Below, in pieces: positions 16,848 to 25,518 of a stretch of DNA of 48,928 bases. This DNA is from Gammaproteobacteria bacterium (lineage in GTDB: Bacteria > Pseudomonadota > Gammaproteobacteria > BMS3Bbin11): NCBI GenBank assembly GCA_013150915.1, contig JAADJE010000090.1, positions 1-48,928 on the forward strand. Reading direction: 5' to 3'. Position numbers and translations under genes: made by a program. The stretch's first letter is position 1; each line of letters begins with the position of its first letter. The notes beneath the pieces are model-generated. The model searched no databases. It was not told where the DNA came from and was given only the letters and a program-made list of their open reading frames with translations.

Positions 16848-19800
16848 TTATAAATCCGTCTGGCCACGAAACATTCTATGCTTCAGACGCATGCCAGCTC
16901 TTTGCGCCCCCCCATCCAGACCGTCACCTCCCGGAACACCAGACTGCCGATTAACCGCTCGCACAGGTGTCTCGTCATCAGGTACCGCAGCCTCCAACAT
17001 ACCCGCGCTCCTCATCTTCGCTTGCTGTTTCAGTAGATGAGTCTCGTTCTCCGCAATAATATACTCAACCAACTCAGCCACAGTCGGATGCTCAAACATA
17101 CTTGTTGGCTCTAACGCCAACGAAAGCTCTTCATTAAGCTGGGTAATGATGTCTACGGCCATCAGTGATTCCAGCCCCATATCGATCAAACTCTCGTGTG
17201 GCGATATAGTCGATGGATCCTGTCTCAGGTAACGCGAAATTTTTTCCATTGCACAGTTTTGCAGCCAGGTTGGTAATTGTTGCTTTTCATCATTGTTATC
17301 AGCAGCCAGACTTTCTTTAAGAAGAACCCTGCTTGTATTTCCCTGGTCACCCTGATTCTCTTCCTGCCCTGACAGTTTGAACTTTCTTATTATTTGCTCG
17401 CCGTATTCCGTATAGATATGGCCTGTTAACTGCTCGATTGTCGAGTATTCGAACATGCTTGTCGGCTCCAGTGTGAGGCCGAGCATTTCATTCATTTGAC
17501 CAACAATATCTACGGCCATGAGTGACTCCAACCCCAAACCTATAAGACTTTCGTGAGTCGATATCTGGCTTGACTCTTGTCTCAGGTACTTTGACACTTT
17601 TTTCTTCAACAGATCATTTAGCCAGATTTTTACTTTTTCTTCATTTGAGTCTGACTCAACATAGTTGGCTGTGGGGCTGATGGCGCCTCTTTTCGCTTGT
17701 GGGGCTCGTGCCGGGTCATCAACCACGTCTTCACTTGCAGAAAGCCTTGATGGCATGCGCCGAATTTTTACGCCTGACATCTCGGCTAAAACCCTACCAT
17801 CCTCATCGAACAGTGTTACGGACCCTGTACGCTGTGCAGTACTTTCATTTGTTTCACCTATTCCATCAGTCGCCTCCACATAGCAGTGAATGCTTGTTGG
17901 CAACTCTTTATGAATTCTTATGGTTTCGACAGCAAAGGGAACATACATATATTCCCCCATACCTGGATAGAAAAACAGCGCCCCCAGAACCTGTAACGCC
18001 CCATCAAGTATCGACAATGACACCGGATCAGATGCTGACCTCTCTGATTGACTCGAAGGGTATTGTAATAGCGCTATAGCCTCTGTCTCACCTCTTTTAA
18101 ACTGTCTTATTGTCCTGTAGTTCTGCCCATAGCTTATTCCGATTTGACTAAAGGTCTCGTAGATTTCCTTTGCATCAATTTCACGCTGGCAGCGCGCCAC
18201 GACCGGCCCGATATCAATCGATTTGTTATTGTTATAGGTTTTACTGTTCAGTATACGGCCACTCGCATGCACAACAGGCTTACTCAGGTCCCGCATCGTC
18301 AGAACAATTTTCCCTATATGTTTTCTTTGTGCCATGTACCGAAATGCTTCAGATGCACTAGAGATAGAATACACTTCCGTAGGGCACGGCTGATAAATTG
18401 ATTGCTCAAAGTATTCCATTAATTCTTTAAATATCCCCTGGGCGTACCACGGGCGTTCCTGTGCCAATTTATGAAGATCGACTGCGAAATAGGATAAGTT
18501 GTTTCTGAACGGATAAAGATCGAGTTTCGAATTGCTATATATATCTGTTTTACCAATCTCTATAAACCGACCGTACGCAGCCAGCACAGACATTGTCTTG
18601 GGGATGTAATCTCCTGACAAGGAATTCAGAACTACGTCAACACCTTTACCCTCCGTCTTTTGCATGATTTCTTCTGCAAAGTCAAAAGTCCTGGAATCCA
18701 TTATGTGATGGACGCCTAGTGTTTCCAGGTATTGCCTTCTCTCTTTACTGCCTGCAGTCACGTATATCTCTGCACCAATCTGCTTCGCTATTTGTATAGC
18801 CGCCAGTCCGACACCCCCGGATGCGGAGTGAATTAAAATACTCTCACCCTCTTTTAGACGCGCCACATGCACAAGACAATAATATGATGTAAGAAATACT
18901 GTTGGGATCGATGCTGCCTGATCGAATGCGATGTGTTCCGGTTTTATAACAGTTAATGATTCTGGCGCAATCACATACCTCGCATACGCCGACGCCCGCA
19001 AGGTCGAAGCGATTACTTCGTCGCCCACCTGGAGTGTCTGCACGTCGCTCCCAATACGCACAATTTTACCGGAACACTCTGTGCCTAATGGGGTGGACGT
19101 TATTGAATCTGTTGGCAATAGCCCGAGTACATTCATGAGGTCCATGAAATTCAAGCCGGCGGCAAAGACTTCTATCTCCACCTCATTCGGGCTTGGTTGC
19201 CCCCTGTGACCGGGTTCAAGGAAAAGACTATCAATGTTCCCGGGTACTTTAGAAACGAGCTGATACGACTCACTGCCGGGAATCTCCGTCACTTTATTAT
19301 CATGCATCCTGGTACTGCCTGGCGGCAACAGGGAACTTGTTATTCGGTAGCTGGCAACCCCATCATCTGCCTGCGCCATGTCCAACGTCATGGTAACTTC
19401 GGGTTGGCTTTTCCTGGAAATGGGCAATGGTGTTGTGATAACACAACGACTCAACTCGCATGATGGCCATTTTGCATACTTCTGCGCCGCTTCCATAGCC
19501 ATCGTCATGTACGCGGCAGCTGGCACGACGGATTCGCCACCTATGCAGTGATCCTTCACGATCTTGTCGTCCGAACTAAAACGTTTCCTGATTACTATCT
19601 CCGACCCTGCTACATCGGTATCGGCGTCAGACAGAAGTGAAAATATACGGTCATTATTTCCGCTCGAACCTGACAACTTTACTGCCCGGTGTTTCTCTTT
19701 TGAATTTTCTTTCAACGCATTTTCTATTTCGTCCAGCCAACAGCGCTGCCTCTCAAACGGATAGCTTGGCAATGGGACTCTATAACGCGAGTATTCCCGG

Positions 19801-22514
19801 TCATAGCCAATCCAGTCCGGATTAATACCGCTCGTATATAGCTGGCTTAGGGTAGATAACAATGAACCCCATCCCGAACCACCTGGCATAAGTGATGGTA
19901 ATAACGCGGCATCCTCCGGAAGCAGCTCTCTCGCCATGCCACTGAGGGTCGCTTTTGGCCCAATTTCCATGAACAATTCGAAACCCTGTTCTACCAGAAA
20001 CTCCATGCTCTGTGAAAAACGAACAGGTGAAAGAGCGTGGTTGATCCAATACTCCGAACAGCCATCTCCTCTTCCCATCCATCTCCCGGTAACGTTGGAC
20101 ACCAAAGGTACTTTAGGCTCCACATAGGAAACACGGTCAAGCTCTATTTTGAAATCTGCAACCATGGGTTGCATTAAAGGGGAGTGAAAGGCATGCGATA
20201 CGGAAAGTCTCTGGTAATTAACACCTTCTATCTCCAGGGTACCGAGTATTTTATCAAGCGCTTGCTGCTCTCCTGATAGCGTTAACAAAGCAGGGCCGTT
20301 GTATGCAGCAATGGCAACCTGCTCATGATGCTCTGCGAGCAGCATCTTTATCTTGTCCTCGCCAGTCATAACAGCCGCCATGGCGCCGCCTTTCGGCAAC
20401 CCCCCCATAATCCTGGCCCGTGCAATAACCAATTCCAATGCCTGCTCAAGGGTGAATACCCCTGCTATACAAGCCGCCACATATTCACCAAGACTATGCC
20501 CCAGTACCGCATCCGGCTTGATTCCCCAGGATATCCACATCCTGGCAAGTGAATATTCCAGGGCAAATAACGCAGGCTGGGTAATTGTGGTTTCGTTAAG
20601 GCGTGCATTACTTCGGTCACTCGGATATATATGTTCCAGGAGGTTTTCATTCAGTAGCGGGCGGGCGATCTCCGCGCACCGGTCCATTGAACGACGAAAA
20701 CCAGGATGAGATTCATACAATCCTTTTCCCATATCGGGATATTGAGATCCTTGACCGGTAAAAAGAAATACAATTTTTTTACGCTCATTTGTCGGAACTT
20801 GACCATAGCGGACACGCTCATCGGGTGTTCCATCAACGTAATTCTTTAGAGCGCCGGCAATCTCCCGGGTTGTTTCAGCACAAATTGCCAATCGCTTTTC
20901 ATACGCGCATCGGCCTGTATTGGTGCTATAGCAAAGGTCTGCAATAGCGACATTCTTATTACTATTCAGGTTCTCTATATAGCGACTTGCCAGTGCCTTG
21001 AGAGCCGTATCTGTCCTTGCCGACAAGGTCATTAATTGGATATCGCGCTCTTCCCCGGTTCTTTCAAATTTAATCTGGGGAGGCTCTTCCAGCACTACAT
21101 GCGCATTTGCACCGCCGAAACTAAAACTGTTCACCCCAATAATTCTTGCCTTGTCACCTTTCGGCCAGGGTATCGGAGTAGTAGGGATATCAAAAATATC
21201 TACGAAATCCTTCAATTTTGGATTGATGTTTTTGAAGTGAAGATGGGGTGGAATTTCATCATGTTGAAAGCACAGAACCGCTTTTATCAAACTGGCGATC
21301 CCCGCAGCCGCTTCTGCATGACCAACATTTGTTTTCACCGAACCTAAATAGCAACGCCTGTTTTCACCTCTGCCTTCTCCTAATACCTCGTGCAATGCCT
21401 GTACTTCAATCGGGTCTCCGAGTGGAGTCCCGGTACCATGCGCCTCAATGTAATCCACTTCTTCCGGTTTTATACCAGCCTTTCGCAAAGCAGCACGCAT
21501 TACGCGCTGTTGCGCTCGTCCATTCGGCGCCGTCAGCCCATTACTCATCCCATCTTGATTTAGTGCAGATCCGCGTACTATGGCAAGCACCTGGTCATGG
21601 TCTGCCAAGGCCTGCGAGAGGCGTTTAAGAATGATAATTCCAGCCCCCTCGCCTCGTACGTATCCGTTTGCTGAAGCATCGAATGTCTTACACCTGCCAT
21701 CCGGTGATAACATTCTGGCCTGTGAAAACGTCATCATTGTTTCCGGCGACAACATCAAATTTACACCACCAACGACCGCCATCTCGCAATCGCCTTCACG
21801 TAAACTTGAACATGCTTCATGCAAAGCGACTATCGATGATGAGCACGCGGTATCAACGATAAAACTTGGCCCACGAAGATCGAAGATATATGACAAACGA
21901 TTTGCAGCTATGGAGCGCGCATTTCCAGTTCCAGCATATCCATCTACATACATGGGATCGGAAAATTGTAGATCCAGGTAGTCATTCGTTGATATACCTA
22001 TGAATACTCCTGTTTGACTGCCTCGCAAACGTTCTGATGCGTATCCTGACGATTCCAGCGCTTCCCACGCGACTTCCAGCAGAATTCTTTGTTGAGGGTC
22101 CATCCGTTCTGCTTCATAGGGAGTAATCCTGAAAAACGAGGGTGAAAACTCGGCGATATCGTTAATAAACCCGCCCCAGCGCGTATTCATCCTCCCTTTT
22201 ACTGTAGGATCCGGATCGTAATAGGCGTCAACGTCCCACCTGTCTGCGGGGATTTCGGAAATGCAGTCCACGCCATTATGGAGCGAACTCCAGAACTTCT
22301 CCGGATTACTCCCCCCCGGGAATCGGCAAGCCATACCAATAATGGCAACAGGTTCACTGGGTACATTATTGCGACAGATTCCACCTGTTTCGGATGGGTC
22401 GCGGTCTGTCAGCGCATGAAGCGAAGCATTTATTCCCTTTTCTTTGAGCTTACATTCAAACGCAGCACGTTTTTCCGGCGTAAGTCTTTTTATCCGGTCC
22501 GCCAACTCATTCAT
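16848..22514 (-). CDS. Type I PKS (PKS-D): KS-AT-DH(N half)-ER-DH(C half)-ACP-ACP
   Basis: This 1888-residue protein starts with a docking-like helix (LTPEKRAAFECKLKEKG). The KS spans about 45-470 with Cys224 in DTACSSS, EAHGTGT and NVGHAEAAAG. The AT (about 575-880) is intact: FLFTGQGSQYPDMG, Ser674 in GHSLGEYVAA and HAFHSPLM, a malonyl-type signature. The DH N-terminal hotdog has His989 (DHCIGG) and the C-terminal hotdog has Asp1504 (LDGALQ). A complete enoylreductase (about 1082-1406; HSASGGVG) lies between them. Two ACPs follow (Ser1664, Ser1783). There is no KR. It starts 44 nt after PKS-C with GGAG before the ATG and ends 19 nt before PKS-E. It holds the only intact AT of the cluster, so it may load the other modules too. 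Confidence 0.96.
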   Translation of the reverse strand: MNELADRIKRLTPEKRAAFECKLKEKGINASLHALTDRDPSETGGICRNNVPSEPVAIIGMACRFPGGSNPEKFWSSLHNGVDCISEIPADRWDVDAYYDPDPTVKGRMNTRWGGFINDIAEFSPSFFRITPYEAERMDPQQRILLEVAWEALESSGYASERLRGSQTGVFIGISTNDYLDLQFSDPMYVDGYAGTGNARSIAANRLSYIFDLRGPSFIVDTACSSSIVALHEACSSLREGDCEMAVVGGVNLMLSPETMMTFSQARMLSPDGRCKTFDASANGYVRGEGAGIIILKRLSQALADHDQVLAIVRGSALNQDGMSNGLTAPNGRAQQRVMRAALRKAGIKPEEVDYIEAHGTGTPLGDPIEVQALHEVLGEGRGENRRCYLGSVKTNVGHAEAAAGIASLIKAVLCFQHDEIPPHLHFKNINPKLKDFVDIFDIPTTPIPWPKGDKARIIGVNSFSFGGANAHVVLEEPPQIKFERTGEERDIQLMTLSARTDTALKALASRYIENLNSNKNVAIADLCYSTNTGRCAYEKRLAICAETTREIAGALKNYVDGTPDERVRYGQVPTNERKKIVFLFTGQGSQYPDMGKGLYESHPGFRRSMDRCAEIARPLLNENLLEHIYPSDRSNARLNETTITQPALFALEYSLARMWISWGIKPDAVLGHSLGEYVAACIAGVFTLEQALELVIARARIMGGLPKGGAMAAVMTGEDKIKMLLAEHHEQVAIAAYNGPALLTLSGEQQALDKILGTLEIEGVNYQRLSVSHAFHSPLMQPMVADFKIELDRVSYVEPKVPLVSNVTGRWMGRGDGCSEYWINHALSPVRFSQSMEFLVEQGFELFMEIGPKATLSGMARELLPEDAALLPSLMPGGSGWGSLLSTLSQLYTSGINPDWIGYDREYSRYRVPLPSYPFERQRCWLDEIENALKENSKEKHRAVKLSGSSGNNDRIFSLLSDADTDVAGSEIVIRKRFSSDDKIVKDHCIGGESVVPAAAYMTMAMEAAQKYAKWPSCELSRCVITTPLPISRKSQPEVTMTLDMAQADDGVASYRITSSLLPPGSTRMHDNKVTEIPGSESYQLVSKVPGNIDSLFLEPGHRGQPSPNEVEIEVFAAGLNFMDLMNVLGLLPTDSITSTPLGTECSGKIVRIGSDVQTLQVGDEVIASTLRASAYARYVIAPESLTVIKPEHIAFDQAASIPTVFLTSYYCLVHVARLKEGESILIHSASGGVGLAAIQIAKQIGAEIYVTAGSKERRQYLETLGVHHIMDSRTFDFAEEIMQKTEGKGVDVVLNSLSGDYIPKTMSVLAAYGRFIEIGKTDIYSNSKLDLYPFRNNLSYFAVDLHKLAQERPWYAQGIFKELMEYFEQSIYQPCPTEVYSISSASEAFRYMAQRKHIGKIVLTMRDLSKPVVHASGRILNSKTYNNNKSIDIGPVVARCQREIDAKEIYETFSQIGISYGQNYRTIRQFKRGETEAIALLQYPSSQSERSASDPVSLSILDGALQVLGALFFYPGMGEYMYVPFAVETIRIHKELPTSIHCYVEATDGIGETNESTAQRTGSVTLFDEDGRVLAEMSGVKIRRMPSRLSASEDVVDDPARAPQAKRGAISPTANYVESDSNEEKVKIWLNDLLKKKVSKYLRQESSQISTHESLIGLGLESLMAVDIVGQMNEMLGLTLEPTSMFEYSTIEQLTGHIYTEYGEQIIRKFKLSGQEENQGDQGNTSRVLLKESLAADNNDEKQQLPTWLQNCAMEKISRYLRQDPSTISPHESLIDMGLESLMAVDIITQLNEELSLALEPTSMFEHPTVAELVEYIIAENETHLLKQQAKMRSAGMLEAAVPDDETPVRAVNRQSGVPGGDGLDGGAQRAGMRLKHRMFRGQTDL
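17070..17627 (-). repeat. Tandem duplicated ACP domains of PKS-D
   Basis: Two carrier domains repeat at a spacing of 119 residues (357 bp). Both carry GLESLMAVDI with the phosphopantetheine serine (codons at 17523-17525 and 17166-17168). Their flanks are also nearly alike (YLRQ, HESLI, LEPTSMFE). The close likeness points to internal duplication. Tandem ACPs usually raise flux or serve trans-acting enzymes. Confidence 0.93.
18297..19271 (-). other. Enoylreductase domain embedded inside the DH domain of PKS-D
   Basis: The MDR-type ER reads from SYQLVSKVPGNIDSLF to HIGKIVLTM and includes GLNFMDLMNVLG, GTECSGKI, HSASGGVGLAAIQIA and LNSLSGDYIPKTM. On both sides lies DH sequence: YRITSSLLPP before it and AKEIYETFSQIGISYGQNYR after it. 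These align with FRVSSREIP and VEDIYARYADTGIDYRGSFR of the continuous PKS-A DH. His989 and Asp1504 are thus 515 residues apart, against 164 in PKS-A. Confidence 0.88.
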
Positions 22515-22558
22515 TGCCTACGCTCCATTGTTGTTTACGCAAAACCGCCTGAATACCA

Positions 22559-25462
22559 TCAGGTTTGCGCCTTATACTTATCGTCTTGAACGCTTTCAAC
22601 TTCCAAAAGAAGTTCTAATATTTGTTCCATATCATTATTACTGGTAACTAATTCCACCCCCGATACTCCCCCGGGGTCCCTTTGCGTGAACAGACTGCTC
22701 AGGTATGTGGAGATCTCCTTAATTGAGGGATAGTCATATGCCAGTGTGTTGGGCAATGGTCTACCGATCTTGTTTTCCAGATTATTCTTCAGGCGTAACG
22801 CCATCAGCGATTCAAAACCGTAATTAATAAGCGGTTCATCAATGTCTAGTCTCTGCCCAGCACCCAACCCCAATACCACCACCACTTCATCATTTACCAA
22901 CCTATAACATTGATCCAATGTATGCTCGGTTGGTTGTGCGTCAGTCACGGTGGTTGATTTTGTATATCCACGTGCAGCAGCTTCTTCACTGTTATCTACA
23001 GAAGGGCTGTGGCCGCCCAGGATCTGCTCTTCCACAAATCGCGAGACAGGCATGACAACCTGGCTTTTCGAAAATACCCCCCAGTCCATACGCACGATAA
23101 CTGGTCCGACTTCTTTCGATGTCATGGCAATATCAAGAAAATGCCAATCACTATCAGGATCGAGGGTATGCAAACCGAGATTAACCAATCTATCGAGGTC
23201 TATAGATTCGGTCATTCCCTCTCCGGCCCACGGTCCCCAGTTAATGCTGACTGCGGGTAAATTTCGGCCACAACGGTATCTGGCCAGTCCGTCAAGAAAT
23301 GCATTTGCAGCACAATAGTTCGACTGTCCGGGAGAACCAAGCACAGAGGCTATCGATGAAAACAGGATAAAGAACTCCAGCTCACAGTCGAGCGATAGTG
23401 TGTGCAGGTTCCACGCTCCCTTTATTTTCGGTTCCATTACTTTCGCAAGTCGCTGGCGATTCATAGCATTCAGAGGTGCGTCATCCAGCACGCCGGCTGC
23501 GTGAAATATTCCCTTCAAAGGTGGAAGTTTTTTACGGACAGTCCTGAATATATCCGCGAGACGGCCCTTATCCTCCACATCCCCCACCATGATATGGAGG
23601 TTGACACCCTCCCGCTCAAGCGTCTGGATCACCTCTGATTTACGATCTCGTTCCGCCCCATCCGATTCGTCGTTCCGATAGCTTTTATCTACGAGTGGCG
23701 TACGAGTAATAATGACGAGATGTCGGGCACCGCGCTGAGCCAACCAAACAAGCAACTGCCTCCCTAAACCACCGAGTCCTCCTGTGATGATATAGGTGCT
23801 ATTCGAATCCAATTGAATGTTTCTCTGTGGTGCTATCTCCATTCCCATTTTGGAAAGGCGTGCGACATAGCGCATCTTATTGTGATAAGCGACCTGATTT
23901 TCACTGGCAGGATTTGTTATTTCGTGGATCAGGTTTTCCACATCATTGTCTGATGCGCTCAAATCCAGGTCCACTAACCCACCCCATGAACCAGGGACTT
24001 CCTGTGCAATTGCCCGGCCCAGTCCCCAAAGAGGGTATTGCAGAAGAGCGCTATCTGGTATTTTTTCTTTTGCTTGTAGGCCTCTTGTTACCAACCACAG
24101 GCAAGGCGTCAACGATGAACGGTACCTGCTCATCATGCGCAGTAATTGCACAACTGTATACACACCCGTCTGAGTCGCTGTATCTTGCAACCCATCACTC
24201 ACCGACAAGTCTACGATGTTATCCAAGCCCCACAGGTATACCAGTTTCGTGACGGGTGTAATATTATTTTTGAGTTGTTCAAACAGTGCCTGCAAATGCT
24301 CCTCTACTCCCGGAACAACAGTAATATGCCCCTCATCACCCAGACATAGCTCATCACCGGCGTATACCAGAATTGATGGTAAGCGGCGACTTCTGAACAG
24401 GTGGTCAGCCAATTTCTCACCAACACCAGAATGATCGGCAAAAATCAACCACGCCCCGGGTTCCTGCCTCCCTTCGCCACTGTATTTGATAATGGCATCT
24501 TCACGTTTCCAGCAAACCCGGTACATTGCATTGGCGTAGTTATTGGATGATTCCTTTCTGGTTAGCGCACCACGCTCTATACGCTTCACGTGCAACCGGG
24601 GAACAGTTGCTATAATCCTGCCGGTATCGCTATATATCGTGACGCCCACAGTAATCTTGTTTTCGTCAGAATGTGTGACTTGCACCTGATAGACATGCGA
24701 CCACATACGAGCAGTCGGGCGAGAAAACAATTGATAGTTTTCTATACTGACAGGAATAAAGGCTTCATGACGAAGCGACGATGGAAGAGCACTCCCTCCT
24801 ACCTGGAAACATGAATCGAGCACACCCGGATGCATGTAATATCGTGATGCGTCTTTTTGCAGCTCTGCATCAAGTGTTATTTCTCCAACAGCTTCATCCT
24901 TGCCCTGCCAAAGTTGAGCAACAACCTTGAAACTTGGCCCGTAATCAAAGCCGCGATTTTTGAATTCCATATCGTGTTCCGCCTTGGTGACAGGCGTTTT
25001 GCAGCGGCTGCGCACTTCTTTTAGTGTCGCTATTGCTTCATTGTGCGCAGCACCCCCGGTTAGCAGCGATATCTTCCCTGAAACGTGCTTCGTAAAACTC
25101 ACTGGCACTCCAGAACTACCGAGCAACACGCTCACCACATCGAAGTCAACAGCAAAAGCACCCCTGGGCATCAACCGCATCTGAACAGTCTTCCCACCCA
25201 CTTCCGGCAGAAACAATGCCTGATGGAATTCAATGTCCTGTACACAAATCGCCTCTTCCCCGAATATCTCAATTGCTGCCGCCAATGCCATGTCAAGGTA
25301 AGCTGTACCAGGCACAACAATGCCAGATTTGGGTTCACTCAACCCACCCGACCACGCCTCTGTCGAAACACCGCGCCACCGGTGCTCCGACAGAAAAGGG
25401 ATTTGCCGGGCATCAAGTTGTACTTCAAATACGATTCTTTGGTCTTCTGGTAGAGCTGACAT
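22559..25462 (-). CDS. Type I PKS fragment protein (PKS-C): DH-KR-ACP
   Basis: The 967-residue protein begins inside what is normally the N-terminal strand region of a DH (MSALPEDQRIVFEVQL, then PFLSEHRWRG with His27). Asp216 in GVLDSCFQ completes the DH dyad. The KR has TGGLGGLG, an LDD motif (HAAGVLDDAPL) and Tyr716 in GQSNYCAANAF, so it should be active and B-type. The ACP serine is 885 (YGFESLMAL). A short acidic helix near the end (DMEQILELLLEVE) could dock onto PKS-D. It has no KS or AT and follows PKS-B by 56 nt. The two together make one KS-DH-KR-ACP module. GAGG seven nucleotides before the ATG supports the start. Confidence 0.95.
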   Translation of the reverse strand: MSALPEDQRIVFEVQLDARQIPFLSEHRWRGVSTEAWSGGLSEPKSGIVVPGTAYLDMALAAAIEIFGEEAICVQDIEFHQALFLPEVGGKTVQMRLMPRGAFAVDFDVVSVLLGSSGVPVSFTKHVSGKISLLTGGAAHNEAIATLKEVRSRCKTPVTKAEHDMEFKNRGFDYGPSFKVVAQLWQGKDEAVGEITLDAELQKDASRYYMHPGVLDSCFQVGGSALPSSLRHEAFIPVSIENYQLFSRPTARMWSHVYQVQVTHSDENKITVGVTIYSDTGRIIATVPRLHVKRIERGALTRKESSNNYANAMYRVCWKREDAIIKYSGEGRQEPGAWLIFADHSGVGEKLADHLFRSRRLPSILVYAGDELCLGDEGHITVVPGVEEHLQALFEQLKNNITPVTKLVYLWGLDNIVDLSVSDGLQDTATQTGVYTVVQLLRMMSRYRSSLTPCLWLVTRGLQAKEKIPDSALLQYPLWGLGRAIAQEVPGSWGGLVDLDLSASDNDVENLIHEITNPASENQVAYHNKMRYVARLSKMGMEIAPQRNIQLDSNSTYIITGGLGGLGRQLLVWLAQRGARHLVIITRTPLVDKSYRNDESDGAERDRKSEVIQTLEREGVNLHIMVGDVEDKGRLADIFRTVRKKLPPLKGIFHAAGVLDDAPLNAMNRQRLAKVMEPKIKGAWNLHTLSLDCELEFFILFSSIASVLGSPGQSNYCAANAFLDGLARYRCGRNLPAVSINWGPWAGEGMTESIDLDRLVNLGLHTLDPDSDWHFLDIAMTSKEVGPVIVRMDWGVFSKSQVVMPVSRFVEEQILGGHSPSVDNSEEAAARGYTKSTTVTDAQPTEHTLDQCYRLVNDEVVVVLGLGAGQRLDIDEPLINYGFESLMALRLKNNLENKIGRPLPNTLAYDYPSIKEISTYLSSLFTQRDPGGVSGVELVTSNNDMEQILELLLEVESVQDDKYKAQT

Positions 25463-25518
25463 GAAACCCTCACTTCATTCCTTACTGCTATCCTTCCAGT
25501 ACACCTGCAAGGCCGTTC
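25463..25518 (-). other. Gene split inside the DH N-terminus (PKS-B/PKS-C junction)
   Basis: PKS-B ends with CPHPLLGQQNNS plus six residues and a TAA. PKS-C opens with MSALPEDQ in another frame. A normal DH reads HPLLGxxxxS(A)LPxxQxxFE without a break. The 56-nt spacer therefore looks like an insertion that ended one gene and, with GTGAGGG before the ATG, gave the other its own ribosome-binding site. The region was read directly and no single-base change restores one frame neatly. Confidence 0.75.

Noticed and set aside
16829-16867. GTG start of PKS-E at 16867 overlapping PKS-D
   Set aside because: The ATG at 16828 has a good ribosome-binding site (GAGGAA, 9 nt away), and homologous KS N-termini need no extra 13 residues.
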